Shown piece after piece: positions 23,836 through 26,468 of a DNA stretch of 26,468 nucleotides. The position numbers and the translations under genes are program-made. How positions within the stretch are numbered: position 1 is the first letter of the stretch; every line of letters starts with the position of its first letter. The notes under the pieces are model-generated. The model was given only the letters and a program-made list of their open reading frames with translations, was not told where the DNA came from and made no database searches. The DNA comes from M55B118 sp041694275 (GTDB lineage: Bacteria > Bacillota_I > Bacilli_A > Izemoplasmatales > Izemoplasmataceae): contig JASMTQ010000031.1 in assembly GCA_041694275.1 (NCBI GenBank), positions 1 through 26,468 of the forward strand. The letters are read 5' to 3'.

Positions 23836-24374
23836 TGCGCATCATCGCAGGCACGTTTAAAAGGCGCGTGTTAAAAGAAGTGCCCCACAAAGGCACGAGA
23901 AGCACCAAAGACCGCGTCAAAGAGAACCTTTTCAATATGCTTCCCCCACTCCAGGGCGCCACTGTACTAGATCTTTATGCAGGCAGTGGCGCACTTGGTC
24001 TTGAGGCGCTTTCAAGAGGTGCGGATAACGCGTTTTTCTGTGAAAAAGACAAAACCGCCTTCAGCGTTTTAAGTGACAACGTGGACGCCCTTGCGCTTAA
24101 CCCAAGGGCCACGCTTGAAAAAGGGGACGCGCTTTCTCTGCTCAGGCGCCTGAACGCGCCCTTCGATATTATTTTGCTTGATCCGCCTTACAACCAAAGT
24201 CTTTCAGACAAAAGCCTTGAAATCATTAACGAGCGACACCTTTTGAATCCAGGTGGCGTGATCGCCATCCTGCACGCGTCAAGTGAAAAAATAACCATTC
24301 CAAGCACACTTGAGACCGTCAAAACACGTACATACGGCATTACAGGCCTGACTTTCCTAGAATGGAGCGATTAG
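23835..24374 (+). CDS. rsmD: 16S rRNA (guanine-966-N2)-methyltransferase
   Basis: 179 residues, a Rossmann-fold SAM-dependent methyltransferase. The SAM loop LDLYAGSGALGLEALSRGA (about 39-57) and the catalytic DPPY (116-119) identify RsmD, as does the N-terminus MRIIAGTFKRR. It methylates G966 of 16S rRNA. The ATG overlaps the preceding stop by one base. coaD starts directly after its stop; rsmD-coaD is a common bacterial pairing, which supports both calls. Confidence 0.95.
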   Translation: MRIIAGTFKRRVLKEVPHKGTRSTKDRVKENLFNMLPPLQGATVLDLYAGSGALGLEALSRGADNAFFCEKDKTAFSVLSDNVDALALNPRATLEKGDALSLLRRLNAPFDIILLDPPYNQSLSDKSLEIINERHLLNPGGVIAILHASSEKITIPSTLETVKTRTYGITGLTFLEWSD

Positions 24375-24857
24375 ATGAAAATCGGCGTATACCCCGGGTC
24401 GTTCGACCCGATCACTTACGGACACATGGACATTGTCAAAAGAGCGCTCAAGATTTTTGACAAGCTCATCATCCTGGTAAGTGTGAATCCGCACAAGAAA
24501 ACCCTTTTTACAGAAGAAGAGCGCATCGCGATGATCAAGGACGCCTGTGAAGACAAACTCGAATTTATTGAAATCGAGACGTCTCACGACCTTACCGTCG
24601 CCCACGCGCACAAACTGGGTGCGACCCACATCGTACGGGGTCTTAGAGCCCTCACCGATTTCGAATACGAATTCCAGATGACGCATGCGAACCGCGTCCT
24701 TGATAAACGCATTGATTCGGTATTCTTCATGACCGACAACAAGTATTCGTTCTTAAGCAGTACCACAATCAAGGAAATCGCACAATTCGATGGGGATCTC
24801 TCAACGTTCGCCCCACCGAAAATAGCGAAAGCGCTGAGGGATAAATTCAATCATTAA
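24375..24857 (+). CDS. coaD: Phosphopantetheine adenylyltransferase
   Basis: 160 residues. It transfers AMP to 4'-phosphopantetheine, the penultimate step of coenzyme A synthesis. The N-terminal GSFDPITYGH (8-17) holds the nucleotidyltransferase TxGH motif; RGLRALTDFEYEFQM and SFLSSTTIKEIA are diagnostic of CoaD. The start codon abuts the rsmD stop, with the ribosome site inside rsmD. The length is standard. A terminator follows. Confidence 0.98.
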   Translation: MKIGVYPGSFDPITYGHMDIVKRALKIFDKLIILVSVNPHKKTLFTEEERIAMIKDACEDKLEFIEIETSHDLTVAHAHKLGATHIVRGLRALTDFEYEFQMTHANRVLDKRIDSVFFMTDNKYSFLSSTTIKEIAQFDGDLSTFAPPKIAKALRDKFNH

Positions 24858-24887
24858 AAGTGGCACGGACTCCGTGCAACTTTTTTT
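24858..24887 (+). terminator. Terminator after coaD
   Basis: GCACGG (24863-24868) / CCGTGC (24872-24877), 3-base loop, AAC, then seven T residues. Confidence 0.93.
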
Positions 24888-24909
24888 GTGTGTATCACTA
24901 CCCTTTTAT

Positions 24910-24924
24910 TTATAAAAATGATAA
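24910..24924. promoter_or_regulatory. Candidate PerR/Fur box at the fur/perR promoter
   Basis: TTATAAAAATGATAA agrees with the known PerR box TTATAATNATTATAA at 12 of 14 specified positions. It lies 22 bases before the start of the Fur-family gene, probably over its -10. Autoregulation is common for PerR. Confidence 0.6.
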
Positions 24925-24945
24925 TATACATAGTAGGTGATGAAA

Positions 24946-25437
24946 ATGGATAAAAAAGAAGAAATTTTTGCGGAACTGAGAAAAAACAATGTCCGCATCA
25001 CAAAACAAAGAAGAGCCATAATCGACGTACTAGAAGGTAGACACCTGACCATACAGGAAATCCACCAGGAACTCAAAAAACGCGGGTTTCACAATCTCGG
25101 GACCGTCTACAACAACATAGACTTCCTTCAAGAGCATAAAATCGTAACCCAGATTTTCATCAATGGGAAAAAACACTATGATCTCACAATCGATGACACG
25201 TCGCACACCGCGGATTCCCATATCCACGTAACGTGCCGCGTCAACAATAAAATCATCGAGATCAATAATTCCGATCTTTTCGACATGATCAAAAACCATC
25301 CCATATTCGAAGGCTTTGAAATCGAGAAACTTCAGGTGGTTGTCGAAGGTGAATGCAAGGATCATGATGGTGAAAACTGCAAGAATCTGGACCACTGTTT
25401 CCTGGACAACATTGAAAAACAATCAGACAATCAATAA
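24946..25437 (+). CDS. Fur/PerR-family metalloregulator with atypical cysteine set
   Basis: 163 residues from ATG 24946, five bases after AGGTGA; GTG 24937 and ATG 24940 are in-frame alternatives. The N-terminal winged helix (ITKQRRAIIDVLEGRHLTIQ, LGTVYNNIDFLQEHKIV) is clearly Fur-family. The sensing region has KHYDL (Asp79) and SHIHVTC (His92, His94), as in PerR. The structural zinc site is unusual: the first CxxC is C97-R-V-N100, lacking its second Cys, and the C-terminal cysteines are C137, C145 and C151 rather than a second CxxC. Four cysteines still exist and might bind zinc in a different spacing. It probably controls metal or peroxide responses, and itself through the upstream box. No symbol is given because PerR, Fur and Zur cannot be separated here. 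Confidence 0.9.
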   Translation: MDKKEEIFAELRKNNVRITKQRRAIIDVLEGRHLTIQEIHQELKKRGFHNLGTVYNNIDFLQEHKIVTQIFINGKKHYDLTIDDTSHTADSHIHVTCRVNNKIIEINNSDLFDMIKNHPIFEGFEIEKLQVVVEGECKDHDGENCKNLDHCFLDNIEKQSDNQ

Positions 25438-25461
25438 AAGCGATGAAACCATCGCTTTTTT
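25437..25461 (+). terminator. Terminator overlapping the Fur-family stop codon
   Basis: AAAGCGATG (25437-25445) / CATCGCTTT (25450-25458), loop AAAC, T-run to 25461. It begins at the last base of the stop codon. Confidence 0.93.
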
Positions 25462-25474
25462 AATGTCTTAGGGC

Positions 25475-25503
25475 TTTACTTTTCCCATGGGTTATTATAT
25501 AAT
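25475..25503 (+). promoter_or_regulatory. Promoter of tRNA-Arg
   Basis: TTTACT (25475-25480), 17-base spacer, TATAAT (25498-25503), 14 bases before the tRNA. Confidence 0.8.
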
Positions 25504-25516
25504 GACATAGGTTTGA

Positions 25517-25592
25517 GTTCTGGTAGCTCAGGGGATAGAGCAATGGCCTTCTAAGCCATCGGTCGGGGGTTCGAATCCCTCCCAGAACGCCA
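25517..25592 (+). tRNA. tRNA-Arg (anticodon UCU)
   Basis: A complete cloverleaf: acceptor GTTCTGG (25517-25523) / CCAGAAC (25582-25588), anticodon stem ATGGC/GCCAT around the loop CTTCTAA with anticodon TCT, T-arm GGGGG/CCCTC (one G-U) around TTCGAAT, discriminator G, and an encoded CCA (25590-25592). It reads AGA/AGG codons. It has its own promoter and terminator. Confidence 0.97.
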
Positions 25593-25604
25593 TTTATAAT
25601 CTAC

Positions 25605-25628
25605 AGAGTCCTTAGGGGCTCTTTTTTT
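25605..25628 (+). terminator. Terminator after tRNA-Arg
   Basis: AGAGTCC (25605-25611) / GGGCTCT (25616-25622) with loop TTAG (one G-U pair) and a run of seven T. Confidence 0.93.
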
Positions 25629-25679
25629 ATATAGCATAGACCGATGGCTTAGAAGGCCATTGCTCGGACTGCTATATAA
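25627..25679. repeat. Inverted copy of the tRNA-Arg anticodon region inside a larger hairpin
   Basis: Bases 25639-25665 are the exact reverse complement of tRNA positions 25538-25564 (27 of 27): end of the D-stem, the whole anticodon arm, and the following bases. This copy is flanked by a second inverted repeat, TTATATAGC (25627-25635) / GCTATATAA (25671-25679). A transcript of either strand could fold with an anticodon-like stem at the tip. No gene lies here. Confidence 0.9.
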
Positions 25680-25826
25680 TAAAACCATAAATCATTTAAT
25701 TTCGACTGAATGACGCTATCTAACATAACAGAATTCAGATGGATATCGATTAATCAATATTTTTCAATGCACTGACAAAAAATTATTTTATACATCGTGA
25801 CACAAATCAATCGATATACCGATCCC
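25680..25826. other. AT-rich intergenic stretch, nothing recognised
   Basis: Between the tRNA-associated hairpin and the aldo/keto reductase promoter I see no open frame with a ribosome site, no strong hairpin and no repeat. It completes the roughly 300-base gap after the tRNA. Confidence 0.6.
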
Positions 25827-25854
25827 TTCGCTTTATTTTTGCGTATGTTATAAT
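25827..25854 (+). promoter_or_regulatory. Promoter of the aldo/keto reductase gene
   Basis: TTCGCT (25827-25832), 16-base spacer, TATAAT (25849-25854) with extended TG (25846-25847). Confidence 0.7.
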
Positions 25855-25889
25855 GTAAGTGAAAACACACTTTTGAAGGAGATGGACTC

Positions 25890-26468
25890 ATGAAGTACAG
25901 ACCACTCGGGAAAACCGGTTTCAAAGTTTCTGAAATATCTCTTGGTACCTGGCAAATCGGTGGAGGCTGGGGCGCTGATTTTGACAAGGAAATGGCGCTT
26001 GAGACCCTTCGTACGGCGAGAAAGCACGGCATCAACTGTTTTGACACGGCGGATGTCTATCAGGGCAACCTCAGTGAACGTACCATCGGCGAGTTCATAA
26101 ACAAGGAAGATAGTACCCCCTTCGTCATTACGAAAATCGGGCGCAGACTGAATCCACACATCGCAGAAAAATACAACGAAGAAAATCTGCGCATGTTCGT
26201 AGATGAAGCGAGAGAAAACATGCAGGTGAACAGTCTTGACATGGTTCTCCTTCACTGCCCACCCACCGATGTCTATTACAACCCTGAAGTCTTCAAGGTC
26301 ATGGACGCGTTGAAAGAAAAAGGCAAAATCAAACACTATGGTGTCAGTGTCGAACGCATTGAAGAAGGCCTAAAAGCCATGGAATACGAAGGTGTTGAAG
26401 CGATTGAAATCATCTTCAACATGTTCCGTCACCGCCCCAGTGAACTATTCTTTGAACAGGCGAAACGC
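25890..26468 (+). CDS. Aldo/keto reductase, 3'-truncated by the window end
   Basis: The first 193 residues of an NAD(P)H-dependent aldo/keto reductase (TIM barrel, cytosolic). The N-terminus MKYRPLGKTGFKVSEISLGTW is typical. The catalytic tetrad is visible: Asp and Tyr in FDTADVYQG, Lys in VITKIG, His in VLLHCPP. GAAGGAGAT lies about eight bases before ATG 25890, and an extended -10 promoter precedes. The subfamily resembles the YghZ/general-stress type, but the substrate is unknown. The frame is still open at the last base. Confidence 0.95.
   Translation, partial: MKYRPLGKTGFKVSEISLGTWQIGGGWGADFDKEMALETLRTARKHGINCFDTADVYQGNLSERTIGEFINKEDSTPFVITKIGRRLNPHIAEKYNEENLRMFVDEARENMQVNSLDMVLLHCPPTDVYYNPEVFKVMDALKEKGKIKHYGVSVERIEEGLKAMEYEGVEAIEIIFNMFRHRPSELFFEQAKR

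Noticed and set aside
25848..26336. Minus-strand open frame of 162 codons opposite the aldo/keto reductase
   Set aside because: The plus strand has a promoter, ribosome site and full catalytic motifs; the minus frame has none.
1..26468. Use of genetic code 4 (TGA = Trp), as in many Mollicutes
   Set aside because: Several genes end in TGA with correctly sized products and Trp is encoded by TGG.
1..26468. CRISPR arrays, insertion sequences, prophage genes
   Set aside because: No regularly spaced repeats, transposase, integrase or phage structural genes were seen on either strand.

Overview
The window is about 26.5 kb of dense chromosomal sequence, most likely from a low-to-mid-GC member of the Bacillota / Mollicutes-related lineages. 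The pointers are AGGAGG-type ribosome binding sites, a lipoteichoic-acid-synthase-like enzyme, an infC-rpmI-rplT operon with an L20-type attenuator leader, and a Fur/PerR regulator with a PerR-like box. TGA is used as a stop (for example at 1438, 5643, 12109 and 22160) and tryptophans are TGG, so the code is standard. I cannot name a genus.

Layout. 1-2100: 3' part of a metal P1B-type ATPase, then a Crp/Fnr regulator. 2100-4970, minus strand: an unrecognised 250-residue protein with a Fur-box-like operator over its promoter, and an LtaS-like sulfatase-fold membrane enzyme. 5050-9580: a tight operon for NAD synthesis (nadD, nadE), tRNA thiolation (mnmA) and a patatin-like lipase. 9600-11415: a visibly AT-rich two-gene island, a HipA-like kinase plus a DUF3037 protein, with its own promoter and terminator. 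11470-14264: four overlapping genes for two exported proteins and an ABC ATPase/permease. 14284-18988: glmS-glmM-glmU, the complete fructose-6-phosphate to UDP-GlcNAc pathway. 18994-20545: L20-type leader, infC, rpmI and rplT. 20583-20802: an independently transcribed structured RNA with a perfect 26-bp closing helix. 20838-22744: two HdeD-like membrane proteins around a MarR regulator. 22771-24887: M42 peptidase, rsmD and coaD. 24910-25461: Fur/PerR regulator. 25475-25680: tRNA-Arg(UCU), its terminator, and a perfect 27-nt inverted copy of the tRNA anticodon region inside a larger hairpin. The window ends inside an aldo/keto reductase.

Most of the window is housekeeping. The most interesting parts are the orphan structured RNA (20619-20802), the inverted tRNA fragment (25627-25679), the HipA-like/DUF3037 island with an apparent ATT start (9684-11346), the unassigned secreted-protein/ABC operon (11474-14264), and candidate Fur-family boxes at two promoters. 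Family assignments come from motif recognition by eye; no database was searched.
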